Below, piece by piece: positions 7,804 to 16,968 of a DNA stretch of 64,000 nucleotides; positions within the stretch are counted from its first letter, which is position 1; the number at the start of each line of letters is the position of its first letter. The notes under the pieces are model-generated. The model was not told the DNA's origin. It saw only the letters and a list, made by a program, of their open reading frames with translations, and searched no databases. Made by a program: the position numbers and the translations under genes. The DNA comes from DAISKN01 sp963716925 (GTDB lineage Bacteria; Acidobacteriota; Vicinamibacteria; Marinacidobacterales; SMYC01), in assembly GCA_963716925.1 (NCBI GenBank), contig CAVQUX010000024.1, forward strand, positions 62,001 to 126,000, in the 5' to 3' direction.

Positions 7804-9475
7804 GATTCGCTTCGATCCAGGACCCGGTGAGCTCGGAGACGAGGGCGGCGGCATCCGCCGGCGCGACCCCCTCGAGCTGAAGAAGGCCACGGCCGACTTC
7901 AGTGAAGATCCCCGAGACCGCATAGCGCACGCCCAGGTAATCGACGGAGTATCCGTAGGAAGACTCTCCTCGCCGGCCGGGCCGAATGCTGCAGGCCCTC
8001 GCGGCGGAGAGGGCGTCGGCACCGGAGCTCCACCAGGCGGCGCGAAGCGAGATACGAAAGTCTCCCGGCGGCGAGGCCGCCGTCGCCGACTCGATCGCCG
8101 GAAGTCCGGCACAGGGAACCGGAGCGGAGGACTCCTGGTCCCACCCTCGAGGAAACGCGACGGACGGCGCCGAAGGGCTGGCAAGATCCACCGGTTCCCA
8201 GGAAATCCGGTCCGGCGGCAGAGGCCGCTCGACGGGCGAGCTCAGGAGCGAAGCGACCCCGACGCTCTGAAGAGACTCCACGAGCACCGAGCGATTGTAG
8301 GCGACTGCCTCGGCGGAGCCGACGTATCGCAGGACCACTTTTTCCGGACCGTTGCCGAGAATCGCGTACTCGATCTTCGCCTCCCCGCCGTCCTCCTCCT
8401 GGCCGGTGGCGCTTCCGAGAACCAGACGCCCTCCGGAGAGCGTCTGTGATCTCCGCAGACCGGTGGCCCGAAACGACCCGAATGCCTCGCCCGAGAGGAG
8501 AGCCGCCTCGAGGCGAGCGGCGTCCCAGGGGGTGACTACGCGGTCCGAGGCGAAGGCGACCGAGGTGGGCGTGGGCTCGCTGAAGGCTCGCAGCCTCGAG
8601 GGCGAGACGTCCTCGATGGATTCCGGGAGTCGCAAGGTCAGCCCCTTGCCCTCGAGAATCTCCTCGCTTCCGAGCCGAAGGCGCTCGACGGGAACGAGGC
8701 CTCCGTACCCGTTCGCTTCGAGAAAGTCCTTGACCGAATTGACGGGAATGGCGAAGCCGATTCCATCCCCCTCTTTGAGCTTCAAGCGAACGACGCCGAG
8801 AACGAACCCCTCGGCGTCGACCATGGGCCCGCCGCTGTTCCCGGGATTCACGGTCGCGCTGGTCTGGAGGAACGCGGTCGTTCCCGTCGCGTCGCCTCGG
8901 ACCGCGGAGACCGTGCCGCGGCTGACGCTGACCGCGGGCACGACGCCGGATGCTTCCTCCCGGCCGACTTCCACTTCTCGGCCGAAAGGAAATCCGTAGA
9001 CCATCACGTCTTCCCCCGGAGTCGCGGCATCGGAATCGCCGAGCGCGAGATAGGGAAGCGAGGCGCCGGCTATCGACAGGATTGCGAGGTCCAGCTGCGG
9101 ATCCGAAACCTCGACGGTCGCGGGAAGCGAAAGCGGCGGGCTGTCGGGGTCCGGGGATCGCAGAAGCACCTCGATTCGCTCCACCGAGAGCCGCGTCCTC
9201 ACTTCGCGATTCCCGAGCCGCGCCTCGAAGGAATCGCCGCTGACCACGTGGTGGTTCGTGAGAACGTGTCCGTAGGGCGTGAAAACGAAGCCGCTTCCGG
9301 TGCCGAGCTCGACGTCTCGCTTCTCGGCGGACTCCGTCCAGGAGGAATCCACTTCGACCTCGACCGTACCCAGGACGCGGATGAACACCGATGCCGCCGC
9401 CGGGTCGGCCACCCGCTCCGCCGGGAGTCCCTCCGCGGCGGCGGCGAGAGCCACCAGAGCGAACCTGTACCGCAT
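7781..9475 (-). CDS. Secreted trypsin-like serine protease with long unknown C-terminus
   Basis: A 564-aa S1-fold (HtrA-like) protease. The signal peptide starts at the ATG at 9475 (MRYRFALVALAAAAEG). The catalytic triad is visible as H76 in TNHHVV, D129 in QLDLAIL and S214 in NPGNSGGP. No PDZ domain is recognisable: the last 280 or so residues are a region I cannot name, possibly a substrate or regulator module. It is divergent from the kinase gene (148-bp spacer) and could be functionally linked to it. An upstream start at 9520 would add 15 residues before the signal peptide and is unlikely. Confidence 0.85.
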   Translation of the reverse strand: MRYRFALVALAAAAEGLPAERVADPAAASVFIRVLGTVEVEVDSSWTESAEKRDVELGTGSGFVFTPYGHVLTNHHVVSGDSFEARLGNREVRTRLSVERIEVLLRSPDPDSPPLSLPATVEVSDPQLDLAILSIAGASLPYLALGDSDAATPGEDVMVYGFPFGREVEVGREEASGVVPAVSVSRGTVSAVRGDATGTTAFLQTSATVNPGNSGGPMVDAEGFVLGVVRLKLKEGDGIGFAIPVNSVKDFLEANGYGGLVPVERLRLGSEEILEGKGLTLRLPESIEDVSPSRLRAFSEPTPTSVAFASDRVVTPWDAARLEAALLSGEAFGSFRATGLRRSQTLSGGRLVLGSATGQEEDGGEAKIEYAILGNGPEKVVLRYVGSAEAVAYNRSVLVESLQSVGVASLLSSPVERPLPPDRISWEPVDLASPSAPSVAFPRGWDQESSAPVPCAGLPAIESATAASPPGDFRISLRAAWWSSGADALSAARACSIRPGRRGESSYGYSVDYLGVRYAVSGIFTEVGRGLLQLEGVAPADAAALVSELTGSWIEANLKSLPPK

Positions 9476-9622
9476 CCAGCTACAGTGTACCCCTTTGCCC
9501 TCGGATGTAGCGGTGTGCACTACAGTGGAGACGGCGCGAGCCCCTGGTTTTTCGCGTTCTCGAGAGCGGCACGACCCTTGCTATCCGTCGCAGACGAGCG
9601 CCGACCATCGGACGGGAGAGCA

Positions 9623-12325
9623 ATGCTGCAGGAAACGCTGGTGGAACTCTGTCCCTCGTGCGGCGAGCGCACCGAAGCGACCGCCGCCGAGTGCGGGAGC
9701 TGCGGAGCGTCGCTCGTGCTCTGGGCCGAGGCGTCCTTCTCCGGAACGGAAAAGGGCCTTCGCCGCTCGTCGTCCGGTTCGTTCCGGCCGCCGTCATCCG
9801 CTCCTCTGAAGGAGACCCTCGACTACGCGCCGGGAGAGATCTTCGGCTCGCGCTACGTCGTCATCGACCGTCTGGGGCAGGGCGGGATGGGCGTCGTCTA
9901 CAAGGCGCGCGACCAGGAGACCAGCCGGACCGTCGCTCTGAAGATGATTCGAGAGAGCCTTCTGGGCGACTCCGAGGCGCTCTCGCGCTTCCGGCGCGAG
10001 TCCGGTCTCGCGCAGCAGGTCACCCACGAAAACGTATGCCGCATCCACGACCTGGGGCTCGTCGAAGGAGTGCGCTATCTGAGCATGGAGTATCTCGAGG
10101 CCGACACCCTCGCCGAGCTGATCCAGAGCCTCGGGAGCCTCTCGGTGAGGCAGACGCTTCAGATCGGGGCTCAGGTATCGTCGGGTCTCGAAGCGATCCA
10201 CTCCCGGGGCATCGTTCACCGGGATCTGAAACCTTCGAACATCGCGGTCGACCGCCACGGACGGGTGGTGGTCATGGACTTCGGCCTCGCCCGGGGACCG
10301 GTGGATTCCGGAGTTACCGAGCCCGGCGTCCTCGTCGGCTCCTACGCCTACCTCGCCCCCGAGACCGTCAGCGGCGCGCCGCTTTCAGCTGCCGCCGACG
10401 TCTACGCTCTCGGCCTCGTCCTCTACGAGATGCTCACCGGAAAGCGGCCCCCGGGAGACGAGGACCAGAGGCCGCTCGCGCTTCGCGGAGACGCGGCCGT
10501 ACTCCCGCCTCCGAGCTCCCATGAGCCCGACGTCCCCGGCGATCTCGACGACATCACCGCCCGCTGCCTCTCGTGGCGCGCCTCCGACCGGCCCGCCATC
10601 TCCGAGGTTCGAGAGACGCTCGAAAAGCTCCTCGAGAGCGAGGAAGGGCGCGTGGTCTCGAGGCGCCGCGAGACCCGACGGGCGTCGCGCCGCACCAGGC
10701 TGCTCGCGGCAGGCATCGCTCTAGTCGCCATCGCGGCCGCTCTTACCGCCGTCTTTCGGCCCGCCCCGAGGGGTCCGATCGCCGTCGCGCTCGTTCCCTT
10801 CGCGGTCGAGAATCCCTCGCCGGAAAGCTCGAGCCTCCCCGCTTTCAGCGCCGACGGGCTCACCGCGGGGCTTCAGGCGGCTCCCGAGATCCGGGTGAGC
10901 GTCGTCGAGCCGGACCTGAGGGCGAAACCGGATGCCGAGATCCTCCGCGCGCTCGGCGTCCAGTGGCTGCTGCGCGGCACCGCATCGATCGACGGCGCCG
11001 GCGTCGTCTTTCGTCCCGTGCTGTCGCGCGCGGACGGAGGTGTGGTTCTCCGGGAAACGATCGAAGGCAGCCAACCCATCGAGACCCTCGACCGCGTCCG
11101 GCAGCGTGTGCTTCTGACGCTGGGAGCGCCGTCGGGACTCCCCGGACTCGCGACGCTCCGCACTTCGAGCTTCGAGGCCTACCAGGCCTACCTCGAGGCG
11201 CGAACCCACCACGACGGCTGGTTCGCCCTCGGAGACATCGAGAGGGCCCGCTCGCTCTACAAGCGAGCGCTCGAGGTCGACCCTTTCTTCGACTCCGCCC
11301 TCACCGGCCAAGCGCTCGCTTCGACGAGCCGATATCTCGCGACGCGCGACCCGGGGGACCTCGCCGTCGCGCGCTATGCCTCGGAGCGAGCTCTCGCCCA
11401 GGCGGAAGCTCTGCCGGAAACCCATGTCGCGCGGGCCACCCTCTTCGCCGCGGAAGGAAAATGGGACGAAGCCCACGCGAGCTTCGATCGCGCCTTCGCT
11501 CTCGCGCCAGGCGACTACGCCTCCCGGCGGAACGCGGCCGACCTCTACGAAACCCTGGGACGCGACGGCGAGGCGGAGGAGATCTACGCCGGGCTCGTCG
11601 CCGACCAGCCGCTTCACTGGAACAACCACTACTGGTACGGAGGCTTTCTCTACCGCCGCGGCAACCTGAAGGCCGCCGCCGTCTCCCTCGAGCGGGCGCG
11701 AGCGCTCGCCCCCGAAGCCGAGCCCCCGGTGACGCTTCTCGGCTTCTGCCATCTCTCCGGAGGCGATCTCGATGAGGCTCGGAAGATGTTCGAGAGAGCG
11801 CTCGAGCTCTCCCCCGAGCCGCGAGCCCGACAACGCCTCGGTCTCGTCCACTACTACGCGCACGAGTTCGAACGCTCGCTCGAGCTCTGGTCGCAGGTTC
11901 TCACCGCCGAGCCCGAGAAGCCGGCGGCCCATGTCGACGTTGCGGACGCGCTCCGGCAGCTCGGGCGAATCCCGGAAGCCCAGCGCCACTACGACGCCGC
12001 CCTCGAGCTCTACCATCGAGCGACGGGCATGGAAACCGAGGCGCGGGCCCAGAGACCGCAGGTCCTCGCCGCCGCCGGCCGCTGCCGGGAGGCGAGGAGC
12101 GAGATGGAACGCGTTTTGAGCGATCACCCCGGAGACCCGGTGTTCCTCTACTACGGCGCGCTCACCGCCGCGCGATGCCGGCTCGACGATTGGGCCGCGC
12201 GGCTGGTCCTCGATTCGATCGGGGCGGGGAACGTCGTGGGGATCTGGTTCGATCCCGATCTCGAGACGGTGCGCCGGGACCCTCGCGTGCGCCGCCCCCT
12301 CGAGCTCATCGGAAGCCCGGAGTAG
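9623..12325 (+). CDS. Zinc-ribbon / Ser-Thr protein kinase / transmembrane / TPR sensor protein
   Basis: A 900-aa multidomain kinase. In order it has a zinc ribbon (C10, C13, C24, C27), a Hanks-type kinase domain with G-loop GQGGMG (85-90), K107 in VALK, HRD at 199-201 and DFG at 219-221, one transmembrane helix near residues 355-378, a TolB-N/FlgO-like stretch, and about ten TPRs to the C-terminus. The kinase is cytoplasmic; TPRs after the helix are presumably periplasmic. The ATG at 9623 has a purine-rich site (GGGAGAG) just upstream. This layout is typical of large bacterial kinase families in Acidobacteriota-like genomes. Substrates are unknown. Confidence 0.9.
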   Translation: MLQETLVELCPSCGERTEATAAECGSCGASLVLWAEASFSGTEKGLRRSSSGSFRPPSSAPLKETLDYAPGEIFGSRYVVIDRLGQGGMGVVYKARDQETSRTVALKMIRESLLGDSEALSRFRRESGLAQQVTHENVCRIHDLGLVEGVRYLSMEYLEADTLAELIQSLGSLSVRQTLQIGAQVSSGLEAIHSRGIVHRDLKPSNIAVDRHGRVVVMDFGLARGPVDSGVTEPGVLVGSYAYLAPETVSGAPLSAAADVYALGLVLYEMLTGKRPPGDEDQRPLALRGDAAVLPPPSSHEPDVPGDLDDITARCLSWRASDRPAISEVRETLEKLLESEEGRVVSRRRETRRASRRTRLLAAGIALVAIAAALTAVFRPAPRGPIAVALVPFAVENPSPESSSLPAFSADGLTAGLQAAPEIRVSVVEPDLRAKPDAEILRALGVQWLLRGTASIDGAGVVFRPVLSRADGGVVLRETIEGSQPIETLDRVRQRVLLTLGAPSGLPGLATLRTSSFEAYQAYLEARTHHDGWFALGDIERARSLYKRALEVDPFFDSALTGQALASTSRYLATRDPGDLAVARYASERALAQAEALPETHVARATLFAAEGKWDEAHASFDRAFALAPGDYASRRNAADLYETLGRDGEAEEIYAGLVADQPLHWNNHYWYGGFLYRRGNLKAAAVSLERARALAPEAEPPVTLLGFCHLSGGDLDEARKMFERALELSPEPRARQRLGLVHYYAHEFERSLELWSQVLTAEPEKPAAHVDVADALRQLGRIPEAQRHYDAALELYHRATGMETEARAQRPQVLAAAGRCREARSEMERVLSDHPGDPVFLYYGALTAARCRLDDWAARLVLDSIGAGNVVGIWFDPDLETVRRDPRVRRPLELIGSPE

Positions 12326-12327
12326 AC

Positions 12328-12960
12328 TCAGTAGTTCCGTCGCGGCACGTCCCACGTGGGGTCGTTCACGACGACTTCACCGGTATCGGGGTCCTTCTTC
12401 AGGATCCGGTACTTCCCGCGGCTCGGCGTGACGGTGGGAGATGCGTTGATCCGACCGGGGACGGTTCCGGTGAAGCTGGAGCGCGGCTTCCCCTCGCGGT
12501 CCTTGCCGAAAGGTGTGATGTCGGGCGGGAACTCGACCGTGACCACGGTGCCCGGTTTTCCGACCAGATCGAAGACGACGCTCCCATACTTCTCGACGTT
12601 GAAGTGGTACGGCCAGACGAACGGAGCGGCGAAGCCTTCCCGCGAAAGCTCGTTCACGTGGCCCGACAGGCCCTCGGTGTCGATGGTGAGGAGGACGCTT
12701 CCCGGGGTCCCGACCTTCACGGCGACGAAGACCAGGGCGAGCGCTCCCAATGCGGCGCCCAGGACTTCGAGCAGGGCGCCCCCGCCGAAGCCGGCGGCGA
12801 AACCCCTTCCGAGCAAGGCGCCGAGGAAGGCCACGAGCGTACCCAGAAAGACGTGCTGGCGGCGCGGCAGCTGCCAGAACAAGAGCTGCACGGCGAGGAT
12901 GTAGACCACGAAGGCCACGACGAGATCGAGAGCGACGACCGCGAGATAACTTCTCTCCAC
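12328..12960 (-). CDS. Membrane protein of unknown function
   Basis: A 210-aa protein with three to four hydrophobic helices in the first 90 residues (VVALDLVVAFVVYILAVQL, then VFLGTLVAFLGALLG and LGAALGALALVFVAVKVG), then a soluble beta-rich tail containing GSVVFDLVGKPGTVVTVEF. I do not recognise a family. Its stop lies 2 nt from the stop of the convergent kinase gene. No partner genes are evident. Confidence 0.65.
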   Translation of the reverse strand: MERSYLAVVALDLVVAFVVYILAVQLLFWQLPRRQHVFLGTLVAFLGALLGRGFAAGFGGGALLEVLGAALGALALVFVAVKVGTPGSVLLTIDTEGLSGHVNELSREGFAAPFVWPYHFNVEKYGSVVFDLVGKPGTVVTVEFPPDITPFGKDREGKPRSSFTGTVPGRINASPTVTPSRGKYRILKKDPDTGEVVVNDPTWDVPRRNY

Positions 12961-13015
12961 GATTCCTCCTCCGCGAGTTGGCGGCGATTGTACCGTCCCT
13001 TATGATGCCCGGGAA

Positions 13016-13325
13016 ATGTCGACTCCATCATCTCGCGCCGTTCTGGTCACGGGGGCTTCGACCGGCATCGGCCGCGCGAATGCCCGCGCGAGCCGTCGAG
13101 CTCTATGGAAGCCGCATCGAGACACTGACCAGGCGCGCTCGGGAGATGAGCGAGGCCGGCGCCCCCGCCGATGAGGTCGCAAAGGCCGTGTACCACGCGC
13201 TCGTCTCCAGGAGACCGAGGACGCGCTACCTCGTGGGCCGGGACGCCAGGCTGACCGCGAAGCTCGCGTGGATCCTGCCGGATCGGGCGATCGACCGCCT
13301 GCTGCGAGGGCGCTTTCGCCCCTGA
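13016..13325 (+). pseudogene. Internally deleted short-chain dehydrogenase remnant
   Basis: From the ATG at 13016 the plus strand encodes an SDR start with the NAD(P) motif VLVTGASTGIGRA. After about 22 codons the similarity stops, and in a different frame the DNA encodes a typical SDR C-terminus (AVYHALVSRRPRTRYLVGRDARL through ILPDRAIDRLLRGRF) ending at 13325. Roughly 170-190 central residues, including the catalytic Tyr-x3-Lys, are absent. The simplest reading is a deletion of more than 500 bp that joined both ends out of frame. The product cannot be an active dehydrogenase. Confidence 0.75.
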
Positions 13326-13332
13326 ACGGGGG

Positions 13333-14319
13333 CTACTTCCTCAGCAGAACGCGCTCGAAGAGGTCCAGTGCCCTTGGGTCTTCCGACTGCCCGAGCCAGA
13401 AGAATGCCTGCTTTCTGACTTCGGGATTGGGATGGGTCTCGGCGACCTCCACCAGCAGGGGAACGCCTTCGTCCGCGGGTAACTGGGAGAGCGCGAAGAC
13501 CGCTTGCTTCTTGACCTCGACGTCGGGATCCTCCTTCGCAGCGGCCGCGATCGCGCGGGCGGCAACCGCTCCCGCTCTCTGACCGAGCCAGAAGAGGGCC
13601 TTCTCGCGGACTTCGGAGCTCCGGTCCTTCCGGGCGATCTCGACGAGCTTTCCGATCGCCCCTTCGGATTTCGAGAGGTGGATCGCGAAGACGATCTGCT
13701 CCCTCATCCGGGCATCGAGCTCGCCGGCATACCGGGCCGCGAGTCTTCGATATCCTTCGTCGCCGCGAGCCGCCCCGAGCCAGAAGACGGCCTTCTCCCG
13801 CACCTCGAACGCGGGCGCGCGCCCCGCGAGCTCCTCGAGGAGGTCGTCGGCGCCCCGGCCGAAATGCAGCGCCGCTGCCTGCACGGCATCCTCCCTCACC
13901 TCGTCCGTGGAAGAGAGCGCCAGGGTTCTCAGGTGGCGCAGACTCTCCTCCGGTGGAACCGGCTCCCACCAGTAGAGGGTTTGCGATCCGGCGTCGACGC
14001 GGCAGCCGGTCGACAGAAGTCGAATCTCGGCGACGCGGCCGTTCTCGACTCGCTGGAGGACGAAGAGACTCCTCGAGACTTCGTGCTCCGAGCCCGCGCT
14101 TTCCTCCCGACCCGAATCCAGGCGAACGACTTCCCCGCCTCCGCAGAAATGATGGGAGCCGGCGACCATGGGCACCGAGTATCCGGCCCAGCCCGCTCTG
14201 GGGAGCCTCTCGATGGCGGCCGCGAGGCTCGAGACCGGTCCCAGCGTCTCGAGCCGACCGGCGACGAGCTCGGGTTTCTCCGTGGAGGCGAGGGCGACGA
14301 ACAGCAGCAGATCGATCAT
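13333..14319 (-). CDS. Secreted HEAT-repeat protein
   Basis: A 328-aa protein with a short N-terminal hydrophobic stretch (MIDLLLFVALAS), a middle region of unknown fold, and four to five C-terminal HEAT repeats. The repeats share a striking core, EVREKAVFWLG, EVREKALFWLG, EVKKQAVFALS, EVRKQAFFWLG, spaced about 31-37 residues apart. Its ATG overlaps the stop of the upstream TPR/HEAT gene by 4 nt. It is the last gene of the sigma/anti-sigma/HEAT operon. The role is presumably a binding scaffold in the envelope; the partner is unknown. Confidence 0.8.
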   Translation of the reverse strand: MIDLLLFVALASTEKPELVAGRLETLGPVSSLAAAIERLPRAGWAGYSVPMVAGSHHFCGGGEVVRLDSGREESAGSEHEVSRSLFVLQRVENGRVAEIRLLSTGCRVDAGSQTLYWWEPVPPEESLRHLRTLALSSTDEVREDAVQAAALHFGRGADDLLEELAGRAPAFEVREKAVFWLGAARGDEGYRRLAARYAGELDARMREQIVFAIHLSKSEGAIGKLVEIARKDRSSEVREKALFWLGQRAGAVAARAIAAAAKEDPDVEVKKQAVFALSQLPADEGVPLLVEVAETHPNPEVRKQAFFWLGQSEDPRALDLFERVLLRK

Positions 14320-15671
14320 TTTTTCAGAATCTCCATCAGGAAGTCCTTGGCCTCTTTCGACCCGATGAGCGAGATCTTCTCGACCGCCCGCCGCTTCAGC
14401 TCGGGGTCGGATTCGGCGCGCGCGATCTCGATGAGCTCCTTCACCGCATCGTTGATGAAGAGCGCCTCGAGGAGGTGCTGCTTCACCTCCCGGTCGGTCT
14501 CGCTGCGGTAGAGTCCCAGGAGAGCGGGAACCGCTTCCTCCCCGGAAACCCCGAGACTCTGGATCGCGGCCTTTCGGATCTCGGCCGGTTGGGCCTTGTC
14601 CGTGGCTACCTGCGCGATCTTGTCGTGGTTGCCGGCGATGAAGAGACCGTGGAGAATCTGCTTCTTCGTTTCCAGGGACGGCTCCTCCTGGAAGAGCTGC
14701 CAAAGGGCCTCCTCGGCCCCTTCGGCGCCGAGCAGCTGGATGGCGGAACGGCGGAGCTCTTCGGACTGGCTTCGATCGCGGGCGACGGCGAGGAGATGCT
14801 CCTCGTCGCCGGCAACCATGAACGCCTGGAGCATCTTTTCTTTCGCGTCCTCCGAGGTCTCCCGCTGATAGAGCTCCCACAGCTCCGCCGAGGCGTCCAT
14901 CGTGCCCAGAAGCTGGATCGCCCGGCCCCGAAGCTCGGGATCGGGCTCGTTCTTCGCGAGATCCAGAAGGCGCTTCTCGTCGCCCGCGATCATGAAGCTC
15001 TCGAGAACCGTGGCCCGGGCCTCCTTGGAGGACAATCCCCGGTAGAGCTCCGCGAGAAGCGCGAGCCCCCGGTCGCTTCCATGGACCCCGAGGTAGCGGA
15101 TCGCCTGGCGCTGCAGCTCCGGATCGCCCTCTCCCTTCGCGACGTTCGCCAGGATGGCGTGGGCCTTCGCCGACTCGCTCTGTGCCAGGACGAAGAGCGC
15201 TCGCTCCCTCAGGCGGGTGGACTTCTCGCTGGTGAGGAACTCCTCCAGGATGGGAATCGCCTCTTCTTCGTTCCCCTGCATGAGCCCGTTGAGCGCCATG
15301 AGCTTCAGGTCCTCGTCGTCGGACGACCCGCCGCGGGCGGCGCGCGCCGACCCACCACGGATCTGGGCGGCGATCACTTGCGCGTCGTCCCGCCAGGCGC
15401 TCTTCGGGAAGCGGCTCTCGAGCTCGGAGACGAGCTCCAGCGCCCGCTTGGCGTCGGGGATCTTCGAATACGCATGGGCCTGCCAGTAGAGCCCGGCGTC
15501 CGCGAGGGCCTCGTCCTCGGCGACGATCTCGAAGGCCTCGATCGCCTCGCGCCAGCTCCCGCGGTCGAGCGCCTCCCGCCCGCGCTCGTAAGCTTGATTG
15601 GCCTCGGGGGACTGAAGGGCCGCGAGCGCGACCGCGAGCCCCAGGGGCGCAAGCGTCGAAATGTAGGACAT
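14316..15671 (-). CDS. Secreted TPR plus HEAT-repeat protein
   Basis: A 451-aa protein with a signal peptide (LAPLGLAVALAALQSPEA), a short TPR/tetratricopeptide-like region (about residues 25-115: ANQAYERGREALDRGSWREA), and then about nine HEAT-like repeats of roughly 36 residues with a recurrent A-I-Q-x-L-G core. ATG 15671 was chosen because the longer open frame upstream runs through the anti-sigma region out of frame. It follows the anti-sigma gene by 17 nt and overlaps the next HEAT gene by 4 nt. Likely part of an envelope-sensing module under its own sigma factor. Confidence 0.82.
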   Translation of the reverse strand: MSYISTLAPLGLAVALAALQSPEANQAYERGREALDRGSWREAIEAFEIVAEDEALADAGLYWQAHAYSKIPDAKRALELVSELESRFPKSAWRDDAQVIAAQIRGGSARAARGGSSDDEDLKLMALNGLMQGNEEEAIPILEEFLTSEKSTRLRERALFVLAQSESAKAHAILANVAKGEGDPELQRQAIRYLGVHGSDRGLALLAELYRGLSSKEARATVLESFMIAGDEKRLLDLAKNEPDPELRGRAIQLLGTMDASAELWELYQRETSEDAKEKMLQAFMVAGDEEHLLAVARDRSQSEELRRSAIQLLGAEGAEEALWQLFQEEPSLETKKQILHGLFIAGNHDKIAQVATDKAQPAEIRKAAIQSLGVSGEEAVPALLGLYRSETDREVKQHLLEALFINDAVKELIEIARAESDPELKRRAVEKISLIGSKEAKDFLMEILKK

Positions 15672-15688
15672 GGGTGTTCGTCTCCTGT

Positions 15689-16373
15689 TCAGAATTTCTT
15701 CACGGTCGATCCGAGGACCCGGAGCTTGAAGAGCAGGTCCCGCTCCTCGATGCGGCTCTTGAGGCCCTCCCGAGCCTCGAGCGACTCCGGCCCCTGACTC
15801 ACGTCGAGGAGAACCCGCTCCAGCTCTTCGAGAACGTCGGCGGTCGCCACTTCTCCGACCCGGTACGCGGTCTGGCGGTACAGCCGGCTCGCCTGGAGGA
15901 GCTCCGCGGCACGCTCGCGCTCGAGAGGAGCGATGGGAGGCCCCGAGCCCTCGCGATTCACCACCTCCAGGAGCAGCACCTGGGACTGCTCCAGATGATC
16001 CGAAAGCGCGACAAGGAGGATCCGCTCCCTGATCCGTCCCGCCCGCGCGAGCTCCTCCGCGGAACGGCGGGCGCTGAATCGGCCCGCGAGAAACGTCGCC
16101 GACCAGAAGAACCGCGGCCGCCGCGAGCCAATGGTAAGAGCGAAATCTCTTCGTCCTCGGAAGCTCCTTCGACACCTTCTCCCAGACGCGAGCGCCGTAG
16201 TCCGACGGTCGCTCGGGTGGAGTCAACTCGTCGACTTCCGCGAGCACCTGGCGAAGGACCGCGAGCTCCTCACGGCAGCGGGCGCAGCTCTCGACGTGCT
16301 TTCGGAGGAAGTCGGACTCGTCCGCCTCGCCGTAAAGGTGAAGCACCAGGTCCTCTTCGCTCGGATGATTCAT
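15689..16373 (-). pseudogene. Anti-sigma factor with zinc-finger motif, frameshifted
   Basis: The protein begins at ATG 16373 (MNHPSEEDLVLHLYGEAD), overlapping the sigma gene stop by 4 nt. H-x3-C-x2-C (HVESCARC) is the zinc-binding anti-sigma (ZAS) signature. A transmembrane helix begins at WLAAAAVLL, and the frame is then lost near 16100. In the +1 frame the protein resumes as SATFLAGRFSARRSAEELARAGRI and ends at 15689 (RVLGSTVKKF), giving about 228 residues. A single-base indel, real or a sequencing artefact, would explain this. If real, the sigma-binding domain could still be made but the periplasmic sensor half would be lost. Confidence 0.8.
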
Positions 16374-16942
16374 GACGCGGAGCCCTCCATGGGCGCCAGG
16401 GATTTCCGCAGCTTTCTCACCGCGCGGAACAGCGCCTGCTTGGTCGCGCTTACGGTGGTGTCGAGGCTCGCGCTCACCTCGGCGAGCGACATCTCCTCGA
16501 AATGGCGCAGCACGAACGCGCCGCGCTCGAGCTCGCTCAGACACGAGAGCGCCGATTCGACCCGCTCCCGCACCTGACGCCGATACACCGTTTTCTCCTG
16601 GGAAGGAGCGATGCCCACCGACGGAGCGTCGTCCTCGAGCGGCTCCGTCCGGCCGTCGCTGCGCTTGCGCCGCCGGAGCACGTCGATCGAGGTGTTCGCC
16701 GTCACCCGGTAGAGCCAGGTCCCGAAGTTCGCCCGGGCCTCGAAGCCCTCGAGCTTGCGATACGCACGAAGAAAGGTCTCCTGCACGGCGTCCTCCGCGT
16801 CCTCCTCGTTGCCCGTGATGCGGAAGGCGAGTCGGAAGACGTCCCGGCTGTAGCCTTCGACGATGATGCGAAAGGCGGCCTGGTCCCCGGACCGGGCCCT
16901 CGCCAGGACGTCCTCGGTAACGACGGCCTTCATTCGCTCCAT
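16370..16942 (-). CDS. ECF RNA polymerase sigma factor (RpoE-like)
   Basis: A 190-aa sigma-70-family ECF factor (187 aa if it starts at 16933). Region 2 contains FRLAFRITGNEEDAEDAVQ and TFLRAYRKL; region 4 contains LSELERGAFVLRHFEEMSLAE and a helix-turn-helix tail. A plausible autoregulatory promoter lies at 16945-16968. Because its -10 (CGTC) ends 3 nt from the ATG at 16942, the second ATG at 16933 is the better start if that promoter is real. Translation runs into the anti-sigma gene with an ATGA overlap, the standard sigma/anti-sigma arrangement. Confidence 0.92.
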   Translation of the reverse strand: MERMKAVVTEDVLARARSGDQAAFRIIVEGYSRDVFRLAFRITGNEEDAEDAVQETFLRAYRKLEGFEARANFGTWLYRVTANTSIDVLRRRKRSDGRTEPLEDDAPSVGIAPSQEKTVYRRQVRERVESALSCLSELERGAFVLRHFEEMSLAEVSASLDTTVSATKQALFRAVRKLRKSLAPMEGSAS

Positions 16943-16944
16943 TA

Positions 16945-16968
16945 GACGCCCTTGCCCGACTTCCGGTT
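16945..16968 (-). promoter_or_regulatory. Predicted autoregulatory ECF promoter AACC-N16-CGTC
   Basis: On the minus strand AACC (16968-16965) and CGTC (16948-16945) are separated by exactly 16 nt, the classic ECF promoter layout, directly in front of the ECF sigma gene. ECF factors commonly drive their own operon. Confidence is limited by the short motif lengths. Confidence 0.55.

Noticed and set aside
9248..9622. Extended N-terminus of the kinase protein
   Set aside because: These codons are antisense to the protease gene, and the zinc ribbon and ribosome site define the start at 9623.
15672..16370. Open frame joining the anti-sigma N-terminus to the TPR/HEAT protein
   Set aside because: The frame between 16100 and 15671 is Gly/Pro/Arg-rich shadow; the real anti-sigma end continues in another frame to 15689.
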